Part shown: positions 1-8,837 of the stretch, piece by piece | Layout of the letters: every line of letters begins with the position of its first letter | Position numbering within the stretch: the stretch's first letter is position 1 | Notes under the pieces: generated by a model | Databases searched by the model: none | What the model was told of the DNA's origin: nothing | The model's input: the letters and a program-made list of their open reading frames with translations, nothing else | Translations under genes and position numbers: made by a program | Source of the DNA: Parietichytrium sp. I65-24A | Taxonomy: Eukaryota > Sar > Bigyra > Thraustochytrida > Thraustochytriidae | DNA length: 64,000 bases | Direction: 5' to 3' | NCBI GenBank assembly: GCA_012862575.1 | Contig: BLSF01000022.1 | Location: forward strand, 1-64,000

Positions 1-747
1 AAAATGACATCAAGTCGTCAGCCACCAAGTCCGAGAAAGTTCAGCAAGATGCGAGCCTTTTTCAACAAACCGGTGTCAAAAGTCAAGCGTACTTGCTCAG
101 TTTTCCCAGCAACACTCACCCCATGCACGACTTACCCTAACTGTCGAAGCGTTTTGTTTTCATTGAGCGCCATGGCCACCCTGATCGCTCCACCTTGTCC
201 CACGCAATCATCAAACCTGTGCGTGAAAGGAACGGCACCGTCAGAAAAACAACTCGGCCGGCTCTTTCACTCAGCGGACGTCACCTCACTTACCACACGG
301 CCACCTCTCGGTCGAGAGCGTTCAGTACTTCGCCCGACGAGTTCACACACCAGCATCTCAACTCGACGCCACAAATGCTCCGGTCCTCGTACTTTCCCAT
401 CTCTCTCCGTTGTGTCAGCCTCCAGAACGCTTCGATCGCGAACAACGACACCTATGACCTCCACTCTGCGAACTGCTCCGAGCCCTGCCCCGTGTCCGTG
501 TCAACGTGTTCTTTTCGGGGTGTGGGGGTGTGTGCTGTCTTATTTAACTGAGAGTCAACATTATAGTTTTGTGTATCTGTTTTCTATTCGCTACGGAGAC
601 TACCAGGTAGGTGGGGGGGAAGCCACCCCGAACCCCCGAACGCCTGTCTACAACCGAGTTAGCAAGAATATATCAAGCTTAGTCAGTAAACTAATGGGGG
701 TCAGCAAGCGGAAGAGGTTCCATAAGAAGGGTACTCAGTACCGTACC

Positions 748-779
748 GTTTGTTTACGCTGCAGTTGGTGGCTTCACTT
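748..779 (+). repeat. dispersed element, copy 1
   Basis: This copy shares the core GTTTGTTTACGCTGCA and the following GTGGCTTCACTT with the copy near 28.5 kb, but lacks the left part (CCACCTTCCGATAGG) seen in the other copies. It lies 58 bp before the short frame at 838. Direct observation by eye; function unknown. Confidence 0.6.
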
Positions 780-837
780 AACAATAGCTGTATTGTGCTG
801 TGTTGTGCTGTATTTGCACGCAGACAATAGGTAGACC

Positions 838-1002
838 ATGGTAGACCCGAACTTCCAAGGGCAACTCAAATCTGAAGAGATGGTTGGAAAAGCAGAGAAC
901 GGCAGATTCGCAAACCTATGCCTCGACGTGCGACGCAAGGCGCTCGAGATTCGCGAAAACACGATCCCGGAGCATCAGCGCATGAATGCTGAGCGTAGTT
1001 GA
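838..1002 (+). CDS. possible 54-residue ORF, unrecognised
   Basis: The frame begins in the context gaccATGg, good for eukaryotic initiation, and encodes a hydrophilic, charged peptide (MVDPNFQGQL start, GRFANLCLDVRRKALE in the middle). Its composition looks more protein-like than the surrounding frames. No domain, signal peptide or homologue is recognised and no following exon was found. It could be a chance frame, a small protein, or the first exon of a gene I could not extend. Confidence 0.2.
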   Translation: MVDPNFQGQLKSEEMVGKAENGRFANLCLDVRRKALEIRENTIPEHQRMNAERS

Positions 1003-2279
1003 TGACCCTCGCTGACAAATGGCTTGGTTAGGTTGAGAGCAAGAACCACCAAACAAACTCTCCTCTTCTATCTACATTTATCCTTTCAGAGAACTTCGGA
1101 GTTGAGAACTGTGTCATGGCTCCTTTCGCTTTCCTCTCCTCACTCTTCAGAATCTTGAGAATTCAAAATTTACAGAGTCACTGTTTGTTCGTGAACAGAG
1201 TGCACAGCCAAACCATCGGGGTATTCAAGACCTCGTCCGCGGTTCTCCTGTGTCTTTCAGTTGCACTCTACAGTGATGTTCATTCAGAACCAAATCAACC
1301 TGCTGTCACAGAGCATACGGATTTCCGTGTGGATTTATGGACTTATCGCTGGCAAGCACAACAATGCCGCAGTTGTTTGAGGGGTCGCTTGAGTCGCTCG
1401 CAAATTCTCGCAGATCCTCCAGGCACAGCCAACGAACAACTCTTCTATTTGTTTCTATGGCACGCTAGCTGGGTGTTGAAGCGGTCATAGTGCACGCCAT
1501 TTTTCTCATCCTGGTTTTAAGAGTTACGAGTACATTTATTTCGTCTCAATTTTATGTTGATTAGTTTTCCATCGGGAAATGACATGAGATAAAAGAATCT
1601 CTCTATTTTTATTGTGATTGTGGTTGATTGAGGGTCAAGTCATGGTTGTCAACCAAATAACGATTTTGAGAGTACATGCACATCTCTAAGAGGCCTGACG
1701 ATAAATAACGCATAGTGGTGAGAGTGGAAGGGGGGGTGTATCACTGCTTAGCCAGATCTAATTTTTATCTAGAGACTACTATGATTACACAGCTATACTA
1801 CAATACAGATAGCTAGTAGAGCTAATTAGGGACACTGTTGGGTTGTACCTCTACTAGAGTCAATCTTAGTTCTTCTACATGGAAGTCTATAGGTCTGTTA
1901 GCCAATGTCCATTTCCGCAAGCCTTGAGTGGGAAATGCAGTTCAACACACTCTACCTCCCTCTACGCTGTCGCAGTCGGTGTGCGCGTTGTCGGTGTGCG
2001 GGACAGTGTCGCGGTGGGAGCCCAAGAAGCCGCCGTGCGCCACTTCGAATTCAAGGATTTGATCATTAGCGCGTTTTCTGATTTATATTCCCGAGCTCTC
2101 TTCAGGTGGGCGGGTTCTGCTCTGGGTTGACAACGTCTGGGTGAAGAAGTGCGCTTGCTCCGTCTGCTGAGCCAGTTTGGATCTGGCAATCTGTTTGGAC
2201 GAACCACCCTTGCTGCGAGTTGCTTCGTCGAAGCAGGATTAATAAAAAAACAGAGCTTCCGCGAGCTTTCATTGGCGAG

Positions 2280-3857
2280 ATGGTCGATGGAGACGAAAGT
2301 GGGTGTGGCGTTCTTCCCTGCCACGGGCTAGGCAGAAACTCGCTGGTTCGGGAGCGGTCTTTTAAAGGCAAATTCCAGCTAAATACGAACCATGAGATTC
2401 TTGAATCTCCAAAGCCAGCAGCGAGCGAACTGGAGAAGGCATTGGCGGAGGCTGGATCTGGATCAGGGCCAGGCTTTGACGTCCTGTCCATCCCGTCCCA
2501 AAGCTTACTAGAGGTGGCCGAGGAGCTTTTGAATGACCTGGTGGTCAGAGAGGGTCTCGACGTTTCTAGGGACGAATTATCGTGCTTCGTTCGATGCACT
2601 TGCGCAGAGTATGGCAAGACACCGTTTCATAATTTTTATCATGCTGTCTCCGTGATGCAGGTAGTTTGCGCTATCATACCATCGTCACCACTGTACACTA
2701 AAGAAGACAAGCTTCTCCTCTGCCTAACTGCGCTCTGTCACGATGCAGGTCACCTTGGGTACACGAATCAGTTTCTTGCAAAGCGGTTCAACAGCGGCGA
2801 CGAGATCAACAGAGCTGAAGAGGCGAGCTCTGCGGAGAATAGATCAGCGAAGGAGCCTGACGGACACGGAGATACACTTGGCTCTCCACCTCCAGAACCC
2901 GACGTGGAGACCTCTACAGAAAACACGCCGGCACATGCAGGGTGCGAGTCAGCTGACAAGCCTGGGCTGAATCGCCTCGGCAAAGTAAAGCACGATGGCA
3001 GTTTCGAGCTTGAAACTTGCCTCATCAAGGACCCTATGCTACTGGTGTCTCGATACGGAACTTTGAGCCCCCAAGAGAAGCATCACGTCATGGTAACCCT
3101 CAAGTTGCTCCGACACCATGCAGGTATACTGAGATGTATCATCGGTCCCGTGCCTTCCAAAGAGTCCGAGACCGACAGAGCTAAACAAATCTCTGCGCTC
3201 GTCCTTCATGTCATTCTTTGCACAGATCTTGGGGTTCACAAGAATCTTGTGGAAGAAGAGCTGGGTTGCATATCGAGCGAGGATCACATGTTTCGGAAGA
3301 AGCTCAAGGCCGCTGCGATGCTCATGCACGCAGCGGATCTCTCTAATGCTGCAAGGCCTTTCAAAGCAAATCGTGATTGGTCTGCTATGCTCGTGGAGGA
3401 AAAACGCCTTCGAGAAGGCGAGCTTGCCGGGCCGGAGGTGGACTCTCTGGAATTTGTGAAAGGGGAAATTTTTTTTTGCGAGCACTTTGTGAAACCGACC
3501 TGGGAGAAGACTGCTTTAATATTTGGAAATCAGGTGATTCGGCCGTGGCTTGACGGGATTCAGGCTAATATTGGACAATGGCGAGTTGCTCTGCAAGCTC
3601 TGCAAGCTGCAAAGCCGGGAAGCACAGGCCAGTTGCTACGAAGGCGAGCCTCATCTTTTGTCGATGAAAGTCTTCCAAAAGCTGATTCGAAACCCACTTC
3701 TGAGAACGCGCATGGCGAAGGCGACTTAAGCGCGTCAAAAGACCCAGGATTGCCTTCATACTTATCCCTCAGGTACACGGACTCGTTCATCGTTCGAAAC
3801 CCAGCGCAAAAAATTTGCTCTGTACTTCTTGCCGAGAATGAAGACGGTTCGCGCTGA
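2280..3857 (+). CDS. class I 3',5'-cyclic nucleotide phosphodiesterase
   Basis: Predicted 525-residue enzyme that would hydrolyse cAMP and/or cGMP to the 5'-monophosphate. The PDEase_I HD-type catalytic domain is clear: HNFYH near residues 117-121, CHDAGH with the HD pair at 154-155, an EKHH segment in place of the usual ENHH, and HAADLSN with the second metal-binding Asp near 353, followed by GEIFFCEHFVKPTW. These supply the metal ligands known for the family. About 75 charged, low-complexity residues are inserted between the HD motif and the EKHH segment, and no GAF, PAS or membrane segment precedes the domain. The open frame runs upstream to a TTG at 2220, but the first ATG is at 2280 and is used here. 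Substrate specificity cannot be read from the sequence. Confidence 0.9.
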   Translation: MVDGDESGCGVLPCHGLGRNSLVRERSFKGKFQLNTNHEILESPKPAASELEKALAEAGSGSGPGFDVLSIPSQSLLEVAEELLNDLVVREGLDVSRDELSCFVRCTCAEYGKTPFHNFYHAVSVMQVVCAIIPSSPLYTKEDKLLLCLTALCHDAGHLGYTNQFLAKRFNSGDEINRAEEASSAENRSAKEPDGHGDTLGSPPPEPDVETSTENTPAHAGCESADKPGLNRLGKVKHDGSFELETCLIKDPMLLVSRYGTLSPQEKHHVMVTLKLLRHHAGILRCIIGPVPSKESETDRAKQISALVLHVILCTDLGVHKNLVEEELGCISSEDHMFRKKLKAAAMLMHAADLSNAARPFKANRDWSAMLVEEKRLREGELAGPEVDSLEFVKGEIFFCEHFVKPTWEKTALIFGNQVIRPWLDGIQANIGQWRVALQALQAAKPGSTGQLLRRRASSFVDESLPKADSKPTSENAHGEGDLSASKDPGLPSYLSLRYTDSFIVRNPAQKICSVLLAENEDGSR

Positions 3858-4536
3858 GAAATTATTATGGGTTACGCTGATTCCGCTTTCGCAGCGACCG
3901 CAAGCGTTGGGTAGTATTGGCGTGTACATTGGACTCTCGTGACTCGGTATAAAATCGGAAAACAATTTTGGTAATTTTTTCTTTCACAAAAGATCCACTC
4001 GTTGCATTTGCAGCGTCATCTCTGGTGGGCATACTAACCATCAATTAGAAGATTGGGTAGAGCTGCCTCGAGGTTAATGAGCTTACAGTTGATCCTTTTC
4101 TTCGAACTGACACCGAACGTGCTTCCGACAGGTTTCGGGTTGTTTGGACAAAACGCGGCGAGACTCTCTGCCTTTGGTCCAGATCAGAGAGATGAGGCGT
4201 CTCGTCGTTCGGAGACGAGAAGTATAAGAATGCAACGGATGGCTATCACTGTTCAAGCCGTGGATACGATCCAGACGCTTAGAACCTTTACACCCCACTA
4301 TGGCTGCTGTAACTCCTGCCATAGTGGGGTGCTCTCCCTGTCGATTACCTACGCTGCCCACTCTAGAGTCCCTGCGTCCGCTTCCGACTCCGCCATAGTC
4401 TGGTGACTAGCAACCACTCAAAGATTCTGCGATAGGTGAGGCTTGGTTGCTGGCGACGAGGATCCGAGAGGAAAGAGGCGACACCACGAAAGAGGGGCGA
4501 GACAAGGGCAGCAGGAAATAGCAAGGGTGGGAAAAA
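3858..4536. other. PDE-tetraspanin spacer
   Basis: The spacer holds the 3' end of the phosphodiesterase transcript and the upstream region of the tetraspanin gene. Its main feature is the perfect hairpin at 4291-4331. A purine-rich leader (about 4460-4536) directly precedes the tetraspanin ATG. No additional gene is seen. Confidence 0.5.
4291..4331. promoter_or_regulatory. 14-bp perfect inverted repeat with 13-nt loop
   Basis: CACCCCACTATGGC (4291-4304) is exactly complementary to GCCATAGTGGGGTG (4318-4331), separated by 13 bases. It lies about 205-245 bases before the tetraspanin start codon. It could form a strong stem in RNA or a cruciform, or be a dyad protein-binding site; the function is inference. 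Confidence 0.7.
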
Positions 4537-5487
4537 ATGGGGAGCTCAAAGTCGAAAAGCAACACCGCAACCAGGGATGACGGTTGCTGTTCGATGGACA
4601 GGTGTGGCAAGTGCTACATTGTTTCCCTCAACTCCCTCATGATGGTTGCGGGGCTCGCTTTCGTTATTCTTTCCATCTGGTTGGGTGTCAAGTTTAAAGG
4701 GTACGGAGAAATTGTCAGTGGAACCTTTGTGTGGACTCCGCTTGGGGTTGGCCTTGCGTTGGTCATGATGGCTTTACTCGGATGCTGCGGAGCTCTGTTC
4801 AACAACAAGGTATCTTTGGTGCTTTACACAATCATTTGCTCTGTCTTGTTGATCTGCACATTGGTTCTCTCTGTCTTTTTGCTGGTTGAAATTGGTTACA
4901 TCAACAAAGCTTCAAAGGAGGACAACTCTGCGGATCTCACAAAGACTGGCGCTCAAGATGCAACCACGTTCGAGTCCGTCGTTTTCAACAATTGCTGCTA
5001 CAGCAGCATCAACGAGTGGGGAAAATATGAGATCGAGGCTTGCCCTTGCAGTGAAACGACAAAGAATGGCTGCATGTGCTACGATAGCCAAGACTCGTAC
5101 AATGTGCTTGACAACAACTTCAACAACGATATCTGCGAAATTCTTCAAGACGTGACCGTGTATTATAAAGGGGACACTGTGCCAATTGTTGGCAGCCCAT
5201 CCATTGGTGGATGTGGTGGCGGTGACCCAAAGCTGTTTCAAGCCGTAATCGCGGAGTACGCCAACACGGAGCTTGCCCCGGGGGCGTGGGCCATCTTCGC
5301 CGTTTCCCTCGCTTTACTGGTTGGAGTCATCATGGCATGTTGCATTGTCTGCAAAAAGTCCACAGCCAGAGAGAAGGGCTACGAGAGACAAGACAGTGTC
5401 CACCTGGACAAACCTATCGACATCGAGCATCGCAACCAAGAAGGCATTGAGCTGCGTGGCCAGGATCAGCAAATAAGCTTCCAGTAG
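4537..5487 (+). CDS. tetraspanin
   Basis: A 316-residue four-pass membrane protein. Hydrophobic segments fall at about residues 29-52, 66-88, 93-121 and 247-272. Between segments 2 and 3 is GCCG, as expected near the second tetraspanin helix, and the large extracellular loop (about 122-245) carries the diagnostic double Cys (NNCCYS) plus CPC, GCMC and DIC cysteines for disulfides. The N-terminus is Gly-Ser rich after MGSSKSK, which could be myristoylated, and juxtamembrane CC and CCIVCKK sites are candidates for palmitoylation. The 45-residue tail is charged and has no obvious sorting signal. Family proteins organise membrane microdomains; the partner here is unknown. Single exon. Confidence 0.88.
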   Translation: MGSSKSKSNTATRDDGCCSMDRCGKCYIVSLNSLMMVAGLAFVILSIWLGVKFKGYGEIVSGTFVWTPLGVGLALVMMALLGCCGALFNNKVSLVLYTIICSVLLICTLVLSVFLLVEIGYINKASKEDNSADLTKTGAQDATTFESVVFNNCCYSSINEWGKYEIEACPCSETTKNGCMCYDSQDSYNVLDNNFNNDICEILQDVTVYYKGDTVPIVGSPSIGGCGGGDPKLFQAVIAEYANTELAPGAWAIFAVSLALLVGVIMACCIVCKKSTAREKGYERQDSVHLDKPIDIEHRNQEGIELRGQDQQISFQ

Positions 5488-6007
5488 ACGATGCCTAAAA
5501 ATGGGTTGGCCTCAATGCGTTTGGTACCGATTTTGCGTTTAGCTGCCGCGAATTGTCACTGGTTCAGTGTCATTCGCTCTCCGCTTTCTTTCCCGTTTTA
5601 CTCTCTGCCAGCTTTTTAAAAAAAATCGAAAGTTTTATTTTCCTATGTTCGTGTTTCTTTTGACTTCCCAGAAAAAGAGGGAGGAAAGGGACGCCCGAGT
5701 TCGGTTCAATCGTGCGCGCGTGGGCCCCTTCATTGCTCTTGAAGCAGGAAGATGGTAGGAATGGCATGGCCGACATCGAATTTCATCTGCAGGACTTCGC
5801 ACGCACGGCTCACAGTAGGAGATCGAGCCAGCTCTTCTGGCAACACGTGTCTTCTTGATTAACGTTTACGTAAAAGAGTAAACCTTAAAACATTAAAATG
5901 ATGTGGTGGGGGAGGGAGATTTACTTTATGTTTATATTTTCCGACTACACTACTGCCAATTCGGCAAAGAGCGCCTCAGCCCACCTAGTCCCTTGCTTGA
6001 ACAGCAA
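5488..6007. other. convergent 3' spacer
   Basis: The spacer lies between the convergent tetraspanin and TTC39-GOLD genes. It contains T-rich and A-rich runs (about 5610-5640 and 5870-5940) likely to hold both polyadenylation regions. No gene is seen. Confidence 0.5.
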
Positions 6008-8245
6008 TTACTCGGCAAGCTCAAATTCATCGGCGCCAACGTGAGTTACACGGTAGATGATCTGCTTCGATCGTAAGAAGCTGTACCGGTTGTCCCACTC
6101 AAAGATCATGTCTCCGGCAGAAGGGGAGATAAAGTAGCCTACACATGGGCCAGCCTTCTCCTCGTGGCGCTCGATACTGGACACCATCGTGATTTCGGCA
6201 CCATCTGCAGGCCTAAAAATAGCCGTGAACTGTATGTCGTATTTAACGCAAGTCCAGTCCCACGATATGAGCTGGTTTGCTTCAGGAACAGCCACGGCAA
6301 CTTGGTGCGAGCTGCCAGCGGCAACATCAATATGTACATAAGCGTCTTCCTCCGTACTGCTTTCCAGCTGTTTCTTCAGTAGGTTGGACTTGAACAATAT
6401 GTAGTGATGAATCCAACTCTTCTTGTTGTCTTTCGCGTCCAGCTGATTCAAATTATGAGTTGCAGAAAGCCGTTGCCCTCTTTGAAACATATTGAGCGCC
6501 TTCAGGTAAAGCAGCATAGACAGAAACCCCGACTCCCGCCCAAAGTGTGACAGCTCGCTTTCCATTGCAAGCCCCTTTTCGCACCACTCAAGAGCAGAGT
6601 CTTTCTCACCACGTTCCAACAGAATTTGCGCAAAGCAAGAGCACACTCGCAACTCTTCGTCGGGATTCGGTTGCCGTCTTGTAGCCTCTTGCTGAATAAG
6701 GGCAAGAAGCTTCGCAGTCTGAACGTCATCCATCCAACGAGTGCAGCGCATTCTCCAAATCATCGACTCGGTCACATCTAGGAGTGGCCACACTTCGTGG
6801 CGAGACAAATCGAGCTCATCCTCACCCACTTCCTGTTGAGCGGCTTCGTACTCTGAGTAAACACGGAAAGCCCAGCGATCTTGGCGGCCCCAATTATCTT
6901 TCTCCATGGCCTTGTACTTGGCTACTAATGAGAGCATCTCCTCGGCGTGCGCCGCAGCTGTGGCTGCGTCCATGGCAGAAAGCTCGTCGTCATCGTCCTC
7001 GCCGGCGCCAAGCGACTGCTCCGTGCCTTCCTCGCCGTCAATGCCTTGATCGTCCTCAGCCAGCTCATCTTCCTCCCGCTCCTTTCGCTCCTTCTGGTGT
7101 GCCACGACGTGGAAACACAGCGCAGCATACATTGCCATGAATGGCACCATGCTGCGACGCCCCACGCGAACATAGACTTGCAAACTAGCCTCGAAATACC
7201 GTGCAGCTCGCGCGAAGTGAAGGTCGGTGAGCTCGTATACCCCGCGCTTATAGTTGAGCGCCCACTCCAAGGCTTTGAGATCGCTTGCGTATGGAGCAGC
7301 CCGATCGACAATCTCAATCGCCAAATTGACGTTTCGGCGGCACGCTTCGAAATCGGCTTCAATTCCACTGAAAAACACCGAGTTTGGATACTTTGTGCGT
7401 GCCCAGTCGAATATCATGCTACAGGACTTGATGTCTTCGGGATTGAGCGATTCGTCCAGAAACGCTTTGGTGTCAACGTTGTATGCGACCCACACCAGAG
7501 CCGCCCATGGTGAAAACATACCTTCCTCTCTCCAGCAATCAAGTAGCATTTTGAGCCCCAACTCTCGGTCGCCCTGAAACCCACTTAGGAATGTAGCTGC
7601 CTTGAGCATCGAGGTTGGCAGGAGGCTCAGGAGCAGGTTGAAGATGCCAAGTGTGAGAAGTGCGCAAGAGCGAACAACTTCTCTCTCCTTTCCATTGTAT
7701 TCCATAGCCTCGTGTTGCAAAGTCTTGATCCACAGCCACGACTTCAAAACGTTGTAAACACCCTTGACAAATGAGTGCTGGAGACACTGAATCACGCCGC
7801 CCATCAGGGTGCAGATCCCGCGCACAACACCCTTCCCAAGCCACTCTGCATCTTTTGCAGCAAGTTCCTCAGCATACCAGAGGCGCTGCAAACACTCGTC
7901 CAGCTGGTCATTTGCCAAAGAGGCAACCCCTTTGATCACTGAGACGAGGGCATACTGAAGTGCAAAGGCACCGCGAAGGTCGCGTTGTCCACTCCCCTTG
8001 TTGGTGTCGTGAACCTCACGCTCGTTTGTCATTCCACTTCGAAAAACACTCTCTGCGCCATTGAAGTCGTTCACAAAGAGCAGCCTCGTTCCCAGTGCCA
8101 TCTTGGACATGTCTTCTTTCCAAAATTTTGTGGCTTCATCGTCCGAACCTTCAGCTTGTGTGTCTTCTGACTGATTTCTTGAGCTTAAGACCGTCAGGTT
8201 GGCCACGCCCTTCCTCACTTCTTCGTCCGCTTGAGCCTGATCCAT
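6008..8245 (-). CDS. TTC39/Iml2-family protein with C-terminal GOLD domain
   Basis: A 745-residue single-exon protein. Residues about 40-600 match the TTC39/Iml2 (DUF3808) outer-membrane-associated TPR family: GAFALQYALVSVIKGVASLANDQ near the N-terminus, GDRELGLKMLLDCWREEGMFSPW, and TPR-like helices to about residue 600, interrupted by an acidic low-complexity stretch (about 385-430). The last ~110 residues read as a GOLD domain: a W-W core (ISWDWTCVKYDIQFTAIF), then FEWDNRYSFLRSKQIIYRV, which is the characteristic end of the beta-sandwich in Sec14-GOLD and p24 proteins. Family members act at mitochondria, lipid droplets or in lipid handling; GOLD domains bind cargo or membranes. The fusion suggests an organelle-contact or traffic adaptor, which is inference. 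Divergent from the XPB gene. Confidence 0.8.
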   Translation of the reverse strand: MDQAQADEEVRKGVANLTVLSSRNQSEDTQAEGSDDEATKFWKEDMSKMALGTRLLFVNDFNGAESVFRSGMTNEREVHDTNKGSGQRDLRGAFALQYALVSVIKGVASLANDQLDECLQRLWYAEELAAKDAEWLGKGVVRGICTLMGGVIQCLQHSFVKGVYNVLKSWLWIKTLQHEAMEYNGKEREVVRSCALLTLGIFNLLLSLLPTSMLKAATFLSGFQGDRELGLKMLLDCWREEGMFSPWAALVWVAYNVDTKAFLDESLNPEDIKSCSMIFDWARTKYPNSVFFSGIEADFEACRRNVNLAIEIVDRAAPYASDLKALEWALNYKRGVYELTDLHFARAARYFEASLQVYVRVGRRSMVPFMAMYAALCFHVVAHQKERKEREEDELAEDDQGIDGEEGTEQSLGAGEDDDDELSAMDAATAAAHAEEMLSLVAKYKAMEKDNWGRQDRWAFRVYSEYEAAQQEVGEDELDLSRHEVWPLLDVTESMIWRMRCTRWMDDVQTAKLLALIQQEATRRQPNPDEELRVCSCFAQILLERGEKDSALEWCEKGLAMESELSHFGRESGFLSMLLYLKALNMFQRGQRLSATHNLNQLDAKDNKKSWIHHYILFKSNLLKKQLESSTEEDAYVHIDVAAGSSHQVAVAVPEANQLISWDWTCVKYDIQFTAIFRPADGAEITMVSSIERHEEKAGPCVGYFISPSAGDMIFEWDNRYSFLRSKQIIYRVTHVGADEFELAE

Positions 8246-8805
8246 CTCTCAGTGGGACTCGCGTCTAGCTTCAGGAGCTTCTCGGACTCGCGTCTAGCTT
8301 CAGGAGCTTCTCGTAAGTTCCGACAGGCAAGCGGCCGGATCCGGAGGGCGCGAGACGAACCGCCTTCGTCTGTCCTGACGAGACGTGATACTCAAGTCGA
8401 TCTTTGCTGGCACGTTGGACACGGGCGCCAAAGGTGACTGAGGTGTCTGTGGTGTCTTTGGAGGAGCTATCCGAACACCGAACTAGCTAGCCAATAGGTC
8501 GAAGAAGTAGTAGGATGCATTGCTTACCAGATCCTGTAGCCATGATTAGTATCCGTGACTCCTTCTCAATGGAAACGAACAATAGCAAGTAGGGTAACCC
8601 TTTTCGTAGCGGAGAAAGAACCAGGCTGTTTAGTCTGTTTAGTGAAGCAAGCTGTGTCAAGTGCTTCACAAGTTTCACGAGCTTCAGGTTGAATGACATG
8701 GACTTGCCAAGTTCTTCTGTATCGGAAGCAGTGTGGCGGCGTTTTAGAGGGCAAGGCGAACTGTAACTCGCGTGGTCGCAGCGGGCCCAAAACGTCAGTA
8801 CATGT
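8246..8805. other. divergent promoter region TTC39-GOLD / XPB
   Basis: About 560 bp separate two divergently transcribed genes, so promoters for both should lie here. It contains the 29-bp tandem duplication (8255-8312) on the TTC39 side, a CTAGCTAG word near 8484, and a short upstream ATG at 8802 overlapping the XPB start. No gene seen. Confidence 0.5.
8255..8312. repeat. 29-bp perfect tandem duplication
   Basis: Two adjacent identical 29-bp units, beginning GGACTCGCGTCTAGCTTCAG at 8255 and again at 8284, lie 10 bases upstream of the TTC39-GOLD start codon, so they should fall in its 5' untranslated leader or core promoter. Confidence 0.8.
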
Positions 8806-8837
8806 ATGGAGACCGCAGCTATGGACTTGGGAGGTGA
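8802..8837 (+). promoter_or_regulatory. short uORF overlapping the XPB start
   Basis: An ATG four bases before the 8806 ATG opens an 11-codon frame (MYGDRSYGLGR) that ends in TGA at 8837, beyond both candidate XPB starts (8806 and 8821). If the transcript begins upstream, ribosomes reading this frame would bypass both XPB starts, which could lower translation. This is seen in the sequence; its use is inference. Confidence 0.4.

Larger units (their letters stand above)
1..2279. other. gene-poor left flank
   Basis: I see no recognisable gene. Reading frames are present on both strands, the longest about 276 codons from position 4, but they have the low-complexity Ser/Thr/Arg/Cys composition of chance frames and overlap each other. 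The stretch holds one copy of the dispersed element (748-779), one short ATG frame (838-1002), and AT-rich sequence from about 1500 to 1870 with CTAG and TAGCTAG words. A fast-evolving or non-coding RNA gene cannot be excluded. Confidence 0.5.

Noticed and set aside
4-834. 276-codon open frame at the left edge
   Set aside because: Ser/Thr/Arg/Cys-rich chance composition, no domain, overlaps other frames and a dispersed element.
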